Origin: Mannheimia cairinae
GTDB lineage: Bacteria > Pseudomonadota > Gammaproteobacteria > Enterobacterales > Pasteurellaceae
Assembly (NCBI RefSeq): GCF_028649535.1
Contig: NZ_JAQSJE010000008.1
Span: 124,001-188,000, forward strand
Length of the DNA: 64,000 nt
Reading direction: 5' to 3'
Shown: positions 7,883 to 18,082 of the stretch, piece after piece
Layout: the number at the start of each line of letters is the position of its first letter
Position numbering within the stretch: the first letter of the stretch is position 1
Program-made: the position numbers and the translations under genes
Notes under the pieces: model-generated
Seen by the model: the letters and a program-made list of their open reading frames with translations, nothing else
What the model was told of the DNA's origin: nothing
Database searches by the model: none

Positions 7883-10408
7883 ATGCAATATCCCTTTAAA
7901 CTTAGTTTATTGGCGGTGTCTTTAATTTCTGTCTATGGCTATGCAGATGAACAGCTCAATCTAGATACAATTGATGTTGTTGCAAGTAAATTTGCTGAGA
8001 AAGATAAAGTTTTTGTAAAAACCAATGCAAATAGTACCCGAGAAAATATCGCACTATCAAATCAACAATTAGATAATATCGTTCGCTCTGTACCAGGTGC
8101 TTTTACCCAAATGGATAAATCTCAAGGCACAGTCTCAATTAATATTCGTGGTGGCTCTGGATTTGGACGTGCTAATACGATGATTGATGGTGTCCCGCAA
8201 ACTTTCTATGCAAGTTCAGCTGATGGAGGTGGTAGAGCTGGAGGAACCTCACAATTTGGTACAATGATCGATCCTAGCTTTGTTTCTAGTCTTGATGTTG
8301 AACGAGGAACATTTAGTGGTGGTAGTGGTGCAAACACTTTAATGGGATCTGCAAACTTCAAAACTATTGGTGTTGATGATGTGCTTGAGAAAGGAAAAAA
8401 TGTCGGTGCTATGACAAAAATACAGTTTGGCACAAATGCGATTGGTCCGAATTATATGGGGGCAGTTGCAGGAAAAGCTTCTTTTGAAAATGAGCGATCT
8501 TTAGGCTTTTTATATGGGTATAGCTGGCGAAAAATTTCACAAGATTACAAAATTGGTGGTGGTAGACGAGTAACAGAAAGCTCTATTGATCTAAACAATC
8601 CAGATTATATAGAAGATGAGTATGATATTGCTAATACAACAACCTCCCCTTTTAATGCGGAAAACCTGAAACAAAAGCCACAAAGTCATTTGGGGAAAAT
8701 TGAATATAATGATCAATACCAAAACTTGACTTTAGGTTACCGTAAATATGCTTCTGAAGTTGCTCAGCGAAAATTAAAAAATGATACTTATCAAGTAAAT
8801 TATAACTTTAAGCTGCCAGATACAAATTGGTTAGATTTAGGTGTTTTATATGCAAGAACACAAGGTATACAACAATATGATAAAGGAGTTAAGATTTTTG
8901 GTAAAAGTTTAAAGGAGGATTTAGAAACACGTAATAATACGTCTGTTTTTGATATTCATAATACTTTCCATCTACCATTTTTATTTAATAGTGATCTTGA
9001 TTTAACTTTTGGTTATAACCGTTTATCGACTAAATTTGATAAAAATCGCCATCCTGCAGAAATCAATATTAATTTAGAAGAAGATGAAACCAATGAGGAT
9101 AATAATTGCTATGGCTTAAATTGTGTACGTAAGTCTCTTTATACTTCTACTTTTCAGGCAGATGGTAAACAAAAATTTGATACTTTTTATCTAGATAGTG
9201 CCTTGACCTATAATATTTTTGCACTTGATGCTAGTGTCAATTTGGTGAAAAGTAAGCACCAAGGTAAGAGTTTTCGCTATCTACCACACTATATTCAGGA
9301 AATAGAAAATGGAAAATATCGCTTAAGAAAAAATAATGATCAAATTGCACTTGCTGAGTTAGATAGTAAATTAACCGCATTAGGAAAACAGCATAATTGT
9401 GATTATGATGCAGAATATGATGAATATGAATGTCCTGATATTAATATTCCGTTTGATCATCATGGTAAAAAGAAAAAAGTAAATTATTCTGTTACACTTT
9501 CAGCAAATATGAATGATTTATTTACGCCTTTTGTAAGTTATTCTAAAACACACCGTTTGCCTAATATTAATGAGATGTTTTTCTCAAGTCTTGGGCATTA
9601 TGGTGTAAATACTAACCTTAATTCAGAACAAGCACGTACATTACAAATAGGTTTCAATGGCTTTAAAGAAAACCTATTTAGTAGTAATGACAAATTGGGC
9701 TTTAAAGCTTTAGCATATAAAACCAATATCCAAGATTATATATTCAATGTACAGCGTTTCTCTTATGATGGAAATGGGCCTTATATTTATCATCGCAATA
9801 GAGCTGAAGAAAAAGTGAAAATGAAAGGTTTTGAGCTAGAACTTAGTTATGATATGGGGCGATTTTACGCTAATTTAGCTTATGCCCGCCAATTGACGAA
9901 CCAGCCAGCATCTTATACTGATGCAAGCTCAAGAGTAGATACAGGCTCAGATTATGCACGTACAAGACAAGGTTTTGGGTTAAGTAAGATTTCAATTTTA
10001 CCTAATAGCTATGCCTCACTTGATATTGGTACACGTTGGTTTGATGAAAAATTGATTATTGGTGGTATTGGAAAATACTTTGGTAAGAGTAAACGTGCTT
10101 CTATTAATGAAAAACCAATTGTTGGTGAAGATACAAGATTAATAGAAAATCAAAGAGAGATAGAAGATATTCCAAAACAGCCTATCATTTTTGATTTCTA
10201 TGTAAGCTATGAGCCAATTAAAAATTTAGTAATTAAAGGAGAAATTCAAAATATTTTTGATAAAAAATATATTGACCCGCTTGATGCAAATAATGACTCA
10301 GCGAACCAAACTATTTTTAACTTAGATTTAAGTGACAAAGATATTACTGTGCTAAATAATTTTGCACGTGGTCGAACGTATGTAATGAGTTTAAACTACA
10401 AGTTTTAA
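7883..10408 (+). CDS. TonB-dependent outer membrane receptor, TdfH/CbpA-like
   Basis: An 841-aa outer-membrane receptor. A signal peptide ends near residue 21, and the TonB box DTIDVVAS is near residues 28-35. The plug domain runs to about residue 155 (RSVPGAFTQMDKSQGTVSI, NIRGGSGFGRANTMIDG), and the beta barrel ends in a terminal F (YVMSLNYKF). The plug and the motifs THRLPNINEMFFS, RNRAEEKVKMKGFELEL and FDKKYIDPLDA match my memory of Neisseria TdfH (CbpA), which takes zinc from host calprotectin. Extracellular loops carry paired cysteines (CYGLNC; CDYDAEYDEYEC) and a DHHG segment. The ligand here is inference: calprotectin/zinc is the best guess, another host metalloprotein is possible. AAAGGAG precedes the ATG by five bases. 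Confidence 0.85.
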   Translation: MQYPFKLSLLAVSLISVYGYADEQLNLDTIDVVASKFAEKDKVFVKTNANSTRENIALSNQQLDNIVRSVPGAFTQMDKSQGTVSINIRGGSGFGRANTMIDGVPQTFYASSADGGGRAGGTSQFGTMIDPSFVSSLDVERGTFSGGSGANTLMGSANFKTIGVDDVLEKGKNVGAMTKIQFGTNAIGPNYMGAVAGKASFENERSLGFLYGYSWRKISQDYKIGGGRRVTESSIDLNNPDYIEDEYDIANTTTSPFNAENLKQKPQSHLGKIEYNDQYQNLTLGYRKYASEVAQRKLKNDTYQVNYNFKLPDTNWLDLGVLYARTQGIQQYDKGVKIFGKSLKEDLETRNNTSVFDIHNTFHLPFLFNSDLDLTFGYNRLSTKFDKNRHPAEININLEEDETNEDNNCYGLNCVRKSLYTSTFQADGKQKFDTFYLDSALTYNIFALDASVNLVKSKHQGKSFRYLPHYIQEIENGKYRLRKNNDQIALAELDSKLTALGKQHNCDYDAEYDEYECPDINIPFDHHGKKKKVNYSVTLSANMNDLFTPFVSYSKTHRLPNINEMFFSSLGHYGVNTNLNSEQARTLQIGFNGFKENLFSSNDKLGFKALAYKTNIQDYIFNVQRFSYDGNGPYIYHRNRAEEKVKMKGFELELSYDMGRFYANLAYARQLTNQPASYTDASSRVDTGSDYARTRQGFGLSKISILPNSYASLDIGTRWFDEKLIIGGIGKYFGKSKRASINEKPIVGEDTRLIENQREIEDIPKQPIIFDFYVSYEPIKNLVIKGEIQNIFDKKYIDPLDANNDSANQTIFNLDLSDKDITVLNNFARGRTYVMSLNYKF

Positions 10409-10420
10409 TCCATACGAATA

Positions 10421-10464
10421 AATAAAAGCGAGTTCAAAATTCTACTGAACTCGCTTTTATTTTA
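10421..10464. terminator. Bidirectional terminator between the TonB receptor and lolE
   Basis: ATAAAAGCGAGTTCA at 10422-10436 pairs perfectly with TGAACTCGCTTTTAT at 10446-10460. A and T runs on both sides let it serve the two convergent genes. Confidence 0.9.
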
Positions 10465-11730
10465 TTAATGCCCACTTAATACTTTTGCAGGCTCTAACTT
10501 CGCCGCACGGTTTGCGGGGTAAAGGCTTGCCGCCAAACTTAATATAATGGTCGCTGTTAAAACATAAGCGACATCTTGCCAATGTAATTCACTTGGTAAG
10601 AAATCAACAAAATAGACTCCGTCAGAAAGTAATTTTACTCCGATAAAGCCCTCAACCGCTTTAATGATAGCGGTTAAATTTAGCGATAAAATTACGCCTA
10701 AAAGGATGCCAAATAATGCCCCCTTCATTCCGGAAAGTAAGCCATACCATAAGAAAATTCGACGGATAAAACTATTATTTGCCCCAAGGGTTCGCTGAAT
10801 CGCTATATCGCCTTGTTTATCTTTAACCGCCATAATTAAGGTTGAAATGATATTAAAACAAGCCACACCGATAACCAGTACCATTGCAATATACATCACG
10901 GTGCGAATTAGCTGAATATCGTTATACATATAGCCGAATTTTTCAATCCAAGTATTCAAATAAAGCGGTTGTGAATAACCGTTAAGTTGAGGCATTGCTA
11001 AATTCTGAACCTCAAAAGGATTGGTAAGACTGATTTCAAGCCCGCTAATTTCATTTGGTTGGTACTCCATTAATTCTTGGGCTTTATTAAGTGGAATCAA
11101 AGCATAACTGTGATCAAGCTGTCCGTCTAAACGCAAAATGCCTGTAACCGGCATATTAAAACGTAGCGGTTGAGCAAGTTTGCCATTTTCTGTCGGCTGG
11201 GGAATGAGCAAGGTAACATCATCTCCAGCTTCAACTTCTAAGGCTCTGGCAATCCCTGCTCCTAAAATTAAGCCGTCTTCATCCGCTTTAAATTGTTCGG
11301 AAAAGGCTTGCCATTGTGATTGTGGAATAAACTGGCTAAGACGACTAACTTGATCTTGCTTTTGCGGATCAACACCTCTCACCTGTGCAATTTTAAGTTG
11401 TGAGCCATTTTCAATTAAGGCGGTAAAACTCACAAAAGGCGAACTAGCGGTAATATTTTTGCTCTGTTTTACTAAATCTTCTAGCCTTGCACTATCTTGA
11501 ATCGCAACGCTTTGATTACCTTGATAAGAAACCAGTTCAGCGTGCGGTACCACCGAAAGCACACGGCTGTTAAGCTCTCGTTCAAAGCCATTCATTGCAC
11601 TTAATCCAATAATCAGCACTGCCACTCCAAGGGCAATCCCAATACTTGAAAATAGTGAAATTAGAGAAACGAGTCGATTTTTCTGCTTGCCTCGTTGGTA
11701 ACGCCAACTAATAAAAAACGGAGTATTCAT
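10465..11730 (-). CDS. lolE: Lipoprotein-releasing system permease LolE
   Basis: 421 aa, with one membrane segment near residue 30, a large periplasmic domain (about 50-270) and three more membrane segments at the C-terminus, the MacB/LolCE permease topology. The N-terminal SLISLFSSIGIALGVAVLI and GLSAMNGFERELNSRVLSVVPH are very close to E. coli LolE. With LolC and LolD it extracts outer-membrane lipoproteins from the inner membrane and passes them to LolA. Its ATG overlaps the lolD stop (TAATG), so it is translationally coupled. It is the last gene of lolCDE and ends at a shared terminator. Confidence 0.93.
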   Translation of the reverse strand: MNTPFFISWRYQRGKQKNRLVSLISLFSSIGIALGVAVLIIGLSAMNGFERELNSRVLSVVPHAELVSYQGNQSVAIQDSARLEDLVKQSKNITASSPFVSFTALIENGSQLKIAQVRGVDPQKQDQVSRLSQFIPQSQWQAFSEQFKADEDGLILGAGIARALEVEAGDDVTLLIPQPTENGKLAQPLRFNMPVTGILRLDGQLDHSYALIPLNKAQELMEYQPNEISGLEISLTNPFEVQNLAMPQLNGYSQPLYLNTWIEKFGYMYNDIQLIRTVMYIAMVLVIGVACFNIISTLIMAVKDKQGDIAIQRTLGANNSFIRRIFLWYGLLSGMKGALFGILLGVILSLNLTAIIKAVEGFIGVKLLSDGVYFVDFLPSELHWQDVAYVLTATIILSLAASLYPANRAAKLEPAKVLSGH

Positions 11731-12410
11731 TAGTTCTCCTCGCTTAATACACCGTCTCGCATCACTAAGCGACGAGAAAGTTTATTGGCTAAGTTTAAAT
11801 CGTGGGTTACCAATAAGAAGGCAATATTTTGCTCTTGGTTTAATTGTTGAATTAAGTCAAAAATGCTTTCCGTGGTTTTTTGATCCAAATTCCCTGTCGG
11901 TTCATCTGCCAGCACTAATGCAGGGTTATTGACTAACGCACGGGCAATCGCCACCCGTTGCCGTTCGCCACCTGATAACGCTGACGGGCGATGTGTAATT
12001 CGGTGTGATAATCCGACCGCTTGTAACATTTTTTCAGCCCGATTTGCCGCCTCGGTTTTATTTTGTTTGCCGATTAACATTGGCATCATTACATTTTCAA
12101 GAGCAGAAAAATCTGCCATTAAGTGGTGGAATTGGTAAACAAAGCCTAAATTTTGGTTACGCAGTAGAGCCAACTTATCTGAACTTAGTTTTTGCAACGA
12201 CTGCCCACGAATCCAGACTTCCCCCGAGCTTGGCTGATCTAATCCGCCAAGGGTATGCAATAAAGTGCTTTTGCCCGAACCGGAACTACCGACAATCGCC
12301 ACCAATTCGCCGGCATTCATTGAAAAAGAAACCTCTTTCAATACCTGAACTTTCTGCTCACCTTCATCATAAAATTTGCTGATATTTTCACAGCGAAGTA
12401 ATTCTGTCAT
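11730..12410 (-). CDS. lolD: Lipoprotein-releasing system ATPase LolD
   Basis: 226 aa, the ATPase of the LolCDE lipoprotein extractor. Walker [10 protein letters not shown] is near residues 42-50, signature [15 protein letters not shown] near 145-159, Walker [13 protein letters not shown] near 167, and H-loop VTHD near 200. The [21 protein letters not shown] stretch around the Q-loop contains the LolD-type FHHL segment that contacts the permease coupling helices. The gene sits between lolC (8-base gap) and lolE (1-base overlap) on the minus strand. Confidence 0.95.
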   Translation of the reverse strand: MTELLRCENISKFYDEGEQKVQVLKEVSFSMNAGELVAIVGSSGSGKSTLLHTLGGLDQPSSGEVWIRGQSLQKLSSDKLALLRNQNLGFVYQFHHLMADFSALENVMMPMLIGKQNKTEAANRAEKMLQAVGLSHRITHRPSALSGGERQRVAIARALVNNPALVLADEPTGNLDQKTTESIFDLIQQLNQEQNIAFLLVTHDLNLANKLSRRLVMRDGVLSEEN

Positions 12411-12418
12411 TTTTTATC

Positions 12419-13591
12419 CTATTCGTATCTCAATGCCTGTGCCGGCTCAATTTTTGAAGCTCTATATGCAGGGTAAATCGTGCAAAGTAGCGAAAGCAAA
12501 ATCGATAATGCAATAATAATTGCCACTTGTGAGCCGGAAATTAAAGTCGGTAGCTGAATAAATGGATTAACCAGTGCTACTATTTGGTCTAAATGATTGG
12601 CTATAAGCACCCCAAGCAATCCACCAATAATCGAACCAATTACACCAACAATCCCCCCTTGGAACACAAAAATCTGCATTACTTGTTTTTTGGTTAAGCC
12701 TTGGGTTTGCAAAATAGCAATTTCGCCCTGTTTATCCACTACCATAAGGCTTAGCGAGGTAACAATATTTGAGATCGCCACCACAATAATTAAACTAATT
12801 AGCAAGCCCATCATATTTTTTTCCATTTTAACCGCTTGGAAAAATTCGCCTTTTTGTTCTCGCCAGTCACTGATTTGGTAGCTATCTTCGCTGAAATATT
12901 GGGGAAGTTCCGTAACTTGAAATGGATCTTGCAGGTAAAGTCTTACCCCCTGGACTTGATCTTCCGGAATTCTCAATAAACGCCCGACATCAACTAAATG
13001 AGCAAATAAAGTAAATTCACTTGCCTCACGGTTAGAGTGATAAATACCTGAAATCTCAAACAAACGTTGTACAGGCACACGCCCCATTGGCGTATATTGG
13101 CTATTTTCGGTAATCATTAAACGAAGTGTCTCACCAACGGCTAAATTTAGTTTATTTGCCAAACGAGAGCCTACTAATACTTTAAATTCGCCTGCGGGTA
13201 ATAATTGCGGAATATTTTCAGCTGTTAATAGCGGATCATCTGTCGCATTTTCAACACCGATAAGTTGCCCAGCATTAATGCCGTCGGCACTTTGAATAAT
13301 CACATTCGCTCGGTTAATGGCGACACTTTGTTTGGCAAATTCCGGCAAGCTTAATTTTTCGTTTTTATCAAAATTGCCTTCAAGGGGCGAAACTATAGCG
13401 TGTGGTAAAGTGGAAAGCAGATTGGTTTTCTGCATATTTTCCAAACCATTCATCACAGACAACACTATTACCAATGCCATAACACCTAGCACAATACCAA
13501 GGCTTGCGAGATTGGTAACAAGTCGCCCGAAACGGTCGGCACTTTTCGATCTAAAATAACGAAACGCAATAAAAAAAGGGGTTAAATTCAT
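12419..13591 (-). CDS. lolC: Lipoprotein-releasing system permease LolC
   Basis: 390 aa, first gene of lolCDE. The N-terminal FRYFRSKSADRFGRLVTNLASLGIVLGV and LVIVLSVMNGLENMQKTNLLSTLPH carry the LolC-family signature. One N-terminal membrane segment is followed by a periplasmic domain and three C-terminal membrane segments ending in YPAYRASKIEPAQALRYE, the MacB-like FtsX motif. LolC is the subunit that recruits LolA in the periplasm. The gene begins just after an inverted uptake-signal pair that separates it from hprA. Confidence 0.93.
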   Translation of the reverse strand: MNLTPFFIAFRYFRSKSADRFGRLVTNLASLGIVLGVMALVIVLSVMNGLENMQKTNLLSTLPHAIVSPLEGNFDKNEKLSLPEFAKQSVAINRANVIIQSADGINAGQLIGVENATDDPLLTAENIPQLLPAGEFKVLVGSRLANKLNLAVGETLRLMITENSQYTPMGRVPVQRLFEISGIYHSNREASEFTLFAHLVDVGRLLRIPEDQVQGVRLYLQDPFQVTELPQYFSEDSYQISDWREQKGEFFQAVKMEKNMMGLLISLIIVVAISNIVTSLSLMVVDKQGEIAILQTQGLTKKQVMQIFVFQGGIVGVIGSIIGGLLGVLIANHLDQIVALVNPFIQLPTLISGSQVAIIIALSILLSLLCTIYPAYRASKIEPAQALRYE

Positions 13592-13617
13592 CTCTATCTT
13601 CTAAAATTATGAATAAT

Positions 13618-13675
13618 ACAAGCGGTCATTTTTTGCTGAAAATTTGCAAATTTTCGCTAAAAAACAACCGCTTGC
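13618..13675. repeat. Inverted uptake-signal pair between hprA and lolC
   Basis: ACAAGCGGT at 13618-13626 and ACCGCTTGC at 13667-13675 flank AT-rich DNA containing TTTGCAAATTTTCGC. The pair can fold into a stem 12 bases after the hprA stop on the minus strand, so it could also act as a terminator for hprA; T runs are modest. Confidence 0.78.
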
Positions 13676-13687
13676 TTAATTTTTAGG

Positions 13688-14644
13688 CTATTTACCTGTT
13701 GCCACAAACTCTTCCATATTTTGAGTAACTTTATTTACCAATGTTGTTACCGCCGAATCACTTGCCCAAGCAACGTGTGGGGTAATCAATAAATTTGGTA
13801 AGCATTTTGCAGCCAAAATCAATGGATTATCTTTTTCCGGCGGTTCTTTTACTAAAACGTCTAAAGCCGCACCGGCAATTTTCCGTTGCTCTAATGCTTC
13901 AAGTAAGGCTTGCTCATCAATTAAAGGACCTCGCCCTGTGTTGATAATATAAGCCGTTGGTTTCATTAAGGCTAAGGTTTCCGCATTGATTAAATTTTGC
14001 GTTTTTTCCGTTAAAGGGCAATGTAGCGAGATAATATCCGCCTGTTTAAACACCTCTTCAAAAGCGGTATAACCTTCACGAATTTCAGTTGCCCCTTGGT
14101 GTTCTGCAAAAATTACCTTCATTCCGACCGCTTGTGCAAGGCGAGCAACTTCAGAACCGATATTTCCTTTACCAAAAATCCCTAACGTAGAACCCTGAAT
14201 ATCTTGAATCGGGTAATCGACATAGCAAAACTGTCCACAAGTCGCCCAACGGTCTGAGGTAATTAAATCACGGTAATAATCGGTTAAACGATGTTTGAGT
14301 GAGTAAATCATACCGATCACGTGTTCAGGCACCGTTACTGAGGAATAGCCCGTTACGTTTTTAACTGCAATGCCTAACTCTTTTGCTGCCACTAAATCGA
14401 CATTGTTCGTCCCTGTTGCGGTAATGGCAATCAGCTTTAATTTCGGCAGTTGAGAGAGTAATTCTCGTTGTAATAATACTTTACTGGTGACGATAATATC
14501 CGCATCTTTTACCCGTTCAAAAGTTTGCTCAGCGGTTGTCGAATCAAATTCTGTCCAACTATGCGGAAAACTTGGGCGAGGGATATTGTGGGTAGCAGGA
14601 ATGCCGGTACGGTCAAGGAAAACAATATTAAGTGGCTTAGTCAT
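13688..14644 (-). CDS. hprA: D-2-hydroxyacid dehydrogenase (hydroxypyruvate/glycerate reductase type)
   Basis: 318 aa NAD(P)-dependent oxidoreductase. The Rossmann motif GIFGKGNIGSEVA is near residue 153, and the catalytic arginine lies in INTGRGPLIDE near 238. The glutamate of the family is in VKEPPE, and the catalytic histidine in TPHVAWAS near 290. The length and wording fit the glycerate dehydrogenase HprA/2-hydroxyacid dehydrogenase group, which interconverts hydroxypyruvate or glyoxylate and the hydroxyacid. Exact substrate is not decidable here. In H. influenzae a homologue also lies next to kdsA. The gene is downstream of kdsA with a hairpin between. Confidence 0.8.
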   Translation of the reverse strand: MTKPLNIVFLDRTGIPATHNIPRPSFPHSWTEFDSTTAEQTFERVKDADIIVTSKVLLQRELLSQLPKLKLIAITATGTNNVDLVAAKELGIAVKNVTGYSSVTVPEHVIGMIYSLKHRLTDYYRDLITSDRWATCGQFCYVDYPIQDIQGSTLGIFGKGNIGSEVARLAQAVGMKVIFAEHQGATEIREGYTAFEEVFKQADIISLHCPLTEKTQNLINAETLALMKPTAYIINTGRGPLIDEQALLEALEQRKIAGAALDVLVKEPPEKDNPLILAAKCLPNLLITPHVAWASDSAVTTLVNKVTQNMEEFVATGK

Positions 14645-14656
14645 AAAGGCTCCAAA

Positions 14657-14677
14657 GGGGCAAAACTGTTTTGCCCC
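14657..14677 (-). terminator. Hairpin between kdsA and hprA
   Basis: GGGGCAAAAC at 14657-14666 and GTTTTGCCCC at 14668-14677 form a tight stem directly behind the kdsA stop on the minus strand. The following T run is weak, so read-through into hprA is likely. Confidence 0.55.
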
Positions 14678-14688
14678 AATAAAGAAAT

Positions 14689-15679
<991 letters not shown>

Positions 15680-15708
15680 CAGTTTTCTCTGTTAATCTTT
15701 CTTTCATA

Positions 15709-16575
15709 TCAATGCACTAAACTTTCTTGGCTTTTTCGTACCAAACCTTGTACTTCCATTTTTAAAATTTCAGCGGAAGGGTCTTCAGGACATTGGTCGA
15801 TAAAGTAGTTAATATCTTCAAGGGCGGCTTGGTAACAGTCCATACTTGCCAATACCATTCCACGATCACGAATTTCGTATGGATCTTCAGGGCTTAATGC
15901 CAAGCGGTATTCAATTAAGCGTAACGTTTCTTCGTATTTGCCTTCACGGGTTAATGCCATTTTAAATACGGTTTCGATACGTTCCAATAATTCGCCCACC
16001 TCTGCTCGTTTTAATAGGGCTGGGGTTACTTCCACACCAAATCCCATTTCGCCTTCAAGCCATTTATTTAGCATTTCAATCGTTAAAAATTCTCCATTCC
16101 AAGGGTTGATAAAACGCACTTTTATTGCCCCGTTTGGCTGGCGGATTTCTGCCCGTAAAATTAACTGCGTAGGAAAATTTACAGGGTAAAGCGGAATGTC
16201 CAACACTGCCGCCAAATAAAGCACAATCGCCCCAAGCGAAACCGGCATTCCTCGTTTTTTACGAATAACTTGGTTTAGAAGTAAATTTTCGGTATGGAAA
16301 TAGTCTTCATAATAGCAATGAAAGCCCCACTCTTGATACACAAGGCGAAGTAGCTGGTTAATACGTTCTTCATCGCTTTCAGCATTCACGTTATATCGAG
16401 CTTTTTTCACTAATGCGGACATCTGCCCAAACACTTGAGGCTCACTTACGTCGCTGTCAATTAAAGTGGTTAAGCGTAAAATTTCACGATAGAGATATTT
16501 TTTTAATTCCACATCGCTAATCGTAATTTTTGGCTCTTCCAACTCTTTTAATAATTCTTCAATAATATCGTCCAT
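15709..16575 (-). CDS. sirB1: SirB1 family protein (transglutaminase-like and TPR domains)
   Basis: 288 aa. The middle part (KKRGMPVSLGAIVLYLAAVLDIPLYPVNFPTQLILRAE, about residues 108-148, and FINPWNGEFL) is the transglutaminase-like fold of the SirB1/YchA family. Residues 200-280 look like a TPR-type helical repeat (YEETLRLIEYRLALSPEDPYEIRDRG). The biochemical role is unknown. Conserved linkage with prfA, prmC and kdsA in gammaproteobacteria supports the assignment, and a link to translation release or LPS synthesis is only positional. It starts nine bases after the prmC stop. Confidence 0.87.
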   Translation of the reverse strand: MDDIIEELLKELEEPKITISDVELKKYLYREILRLTTLIDSDVSEPQVFGQMSALVKKARYNVNAESDEERINQLLRLVYQEWGFHCYYEDYFHTENLLLNQVIRKKRGMPVSLGAIVLYLAAVLDIPLYPVNFPTQLILRAEIRQPNGAIKVRFINPWNGEFLTIEMLNKWLEGEMGFGVEVTPALLKRAEVGELLERIETVFKMALTREGKYEETLRLIEYRLALSPEDPYEIRDRGMVLASMDCYQAALEDINYFIDQCPEDPSAEILKMEVQGLVRKSQESLVH

Positions 16576-16584
16576 TTTCTGCCT

Positions 16585-17451
16585 TTATTTTAAAACTGCT
16601 TTCGTTACACGATCATTTCCACCATAATCTTGAACCGTTTCAATATGTTGCCATAAATTCACATCAAACAATTCACGCACTTTTTCACCTTGCTGCCAGC
16701 CGTGTTCAAGTAGTAAAGCCCCATTTGGCTTTAAATAAAGCGGTGCTTTTTCAATGATTTTTTGCAAATCACTTAAACCGTTATTATCGGCAACTAAAGC
16801 AGTTAAAGGTTCAAATCGCACATCGCCTTGGCGGAGATTTTCATCATCACTATCAATATAGGGCGGATTAGATAAAATCAAGTCAAACTGCTGATTTTCA
16901 AGAGCCGAAAACCAATCGCTTTGCAAAAATGCTACATTACTAAAGCCTAAATTCTGTCGATTTTCTTGTGCAAGCTCAACTGCCGCTTGTTGGTAATCTA
17001 CCCCTACAATCTGGGCTTTATTACCGAGTTCACTTGCCATTGCCAAGGCAATCGCCCCAGTGCCTGTGCCTAAATCCAGAATTTGCAAAATTTCCGTTGA
17101 ATTTAACCGCTTGTCAGCCTCTTCTAAAGCTAGTTCGACTAATCGTTCTGTATCTGGTCGAGGAATAAGGGTTGCGGTTGAAACTTTTAATGGCAATGAC
17201 CAAAATTCTCTTTCACCTAAAATATACGCCATTGGCTCGCCTTTTGTTCGGCGAGCCAATTTTTCTGATAATTCAGCTAATTCTGTTTCAGATAACTCGG
17301 TTTCCGAAAAAGCAAAAATTGCAGATTTTGAGCGTTTTGTTACCGCTTGTAGTAATAAATTCGCATCTAATTTTGCGTTTAGATAAGGATCTTTTTCTAC
17401 ATTTTCTAGTAATTTCTGCTCAGCAAAAGAGAGCCATTGTTGGTAATTCAT
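16585..17451 (-). CDS. prmC: Peptide chain release factor N5-glutamine methyltransferase PrmC (HemK)
   Basis: The start is placed at the ATG at 17451 (MNYQQWLSF, 288 aa), matching the usual N-terminus; an in-frame TTG at 17463 adds four residues without a clear ribosome binding site. PrmC methylates the glutamine of the GGQ motif in RF1 and RF2. The SAM-binding motif LDLGTGTGAIALAMA is near residue 118, and the catalytic NPPY sits in LILSNPPYIDSDD near 190. ATLIPRPDTE and QGDVRFEPLTAL are family signatures. Its substrate gene prfA is in the same operon, but a restriction-modification pair and a lipoprotein gene lie between them. Confidence 0.95.
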   Translation of the reverse strand: MNYQQWLSFAEQKLLENVEKDPYLNAKLDANLLLQAVTKRSKSAIFAFSETELSETELAELSEKLARRTKGEPMAYILGEREFWSLPLKVSTATLIPRPDTERLVELALEEADKRLNSTEILQILDLGTGTGAIALAMASELGNKAQIVGVDYQQAAVELAQENRQNLGFSNVAFLQSDWFSALENQQFDLILSNPPYIDSDDENLRQGDVRFEPLTALVADNNGLSDLQKIIEKAPLYLKPNGALLLEHGWQQGEKVRELFDVNLWQHIETVQDYGGNDRVTKAVLK

Positions 17452-17470
17452 TTTTACGTTCAAACGCTAA

Positions 17471-17995
17471 CTATAAAGTATTTACACAACTACCTGTACG
17501 AACATTACCAGATACTTTCTGCTCAATATTAAAGGCTTTTTTTGTGAAATTGCTAACAGCTAAGTTAATGTTAGTTGTGCTTGATTGATTAACTTGCTGT
17601 CTTAAAGCATCAAAATATTGTTTCTCTAAGCTATTTTTCTCTTTATCGGTTTTAAGGTTCTCTAGAACCTCTTCAGAATGTGAGCGAGATACCTTACCTT
17701 TTGTGAAAGTATAAGTCAGAGTATTATCTGCAAATGCCCAACTACCAGAACGCTCTAAGGTATAGTTAAATAGAGGATTTTCAGCAGGAAGAATCATATT
17801 ACCAAGATAAGTCACCCCGCCCTTCTCCGTTAATTTTACTTTATTTGATGTACCTGCCACACCATTCATTGTACACGCCCACTCTCCTACAAAATGCTGA
17901 GAAGTTGGTGTAATAATTTCATTATCATTTGAATCAATAAAACTATTACAAGCAGACAATAAAGCAACTGTTGAAACAACTAAAATTTTTTTCAT
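17471..17995 (-). CDS. Predicted lipoprotein of unknown function
   Basis: 174 aa. A short lipoprotein signal peptide, MKKILVVSTVALLSACNS, with lipobox LSAC puts the lipidated cysteine at residue 16. The mature part begins with a Ser/Asp/Asn-rich stretch, then FVGEWACTMNGVAGTSNKVKL, with further cysteine in VRTGSCVNTL at the end, so one disulfide in the periplasm is possible. I do not recognise a characterised family. The residue after the lipidated cysteine is asparagine rather than aspartate, so outer-membrane sorting through the Lol system is expected. It lies 20 bases before prmC. Confidence 0.72.
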   Translation of the reverse strand: MKKILVVSTVALLSACNSFIDSNDNEIITPTSQHFVGEWACTMNGVAGTSNKVKLTEKGGVTYLGNMILPAENPLFNYTLERSGSWAFADNTLTYTFTKGKVSRSHSEEVLENLKTDKEKNSLEKQYFDALRQQVNQSSTTNINLAVSNFTKKAFNIEQKVSGNVRTGSCVNTL

Positions 17996-18082
17996 TTTAT
18001 ATTCCTCGAATAATCTAACTAAAATTAAAAAATAAAATCAATCCATTTATAAATAAGTATCTAACCAGCTTAATTTAGCAAT

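Noticed and set aside
12005-12382. 125-aa open frame on the plus strand opposite lolD
   Set aside because: It lies entirely antisense to a gene with full ABC ATPase motifs and has no ribosome binding site or recognisable domain.
17172-17588. 138-aa open frame on the plus strand across prmC and the lipoprotein gene
   Set aside because: Antisense to two supported genes, no family features; a by-product of AT-rich codon use.
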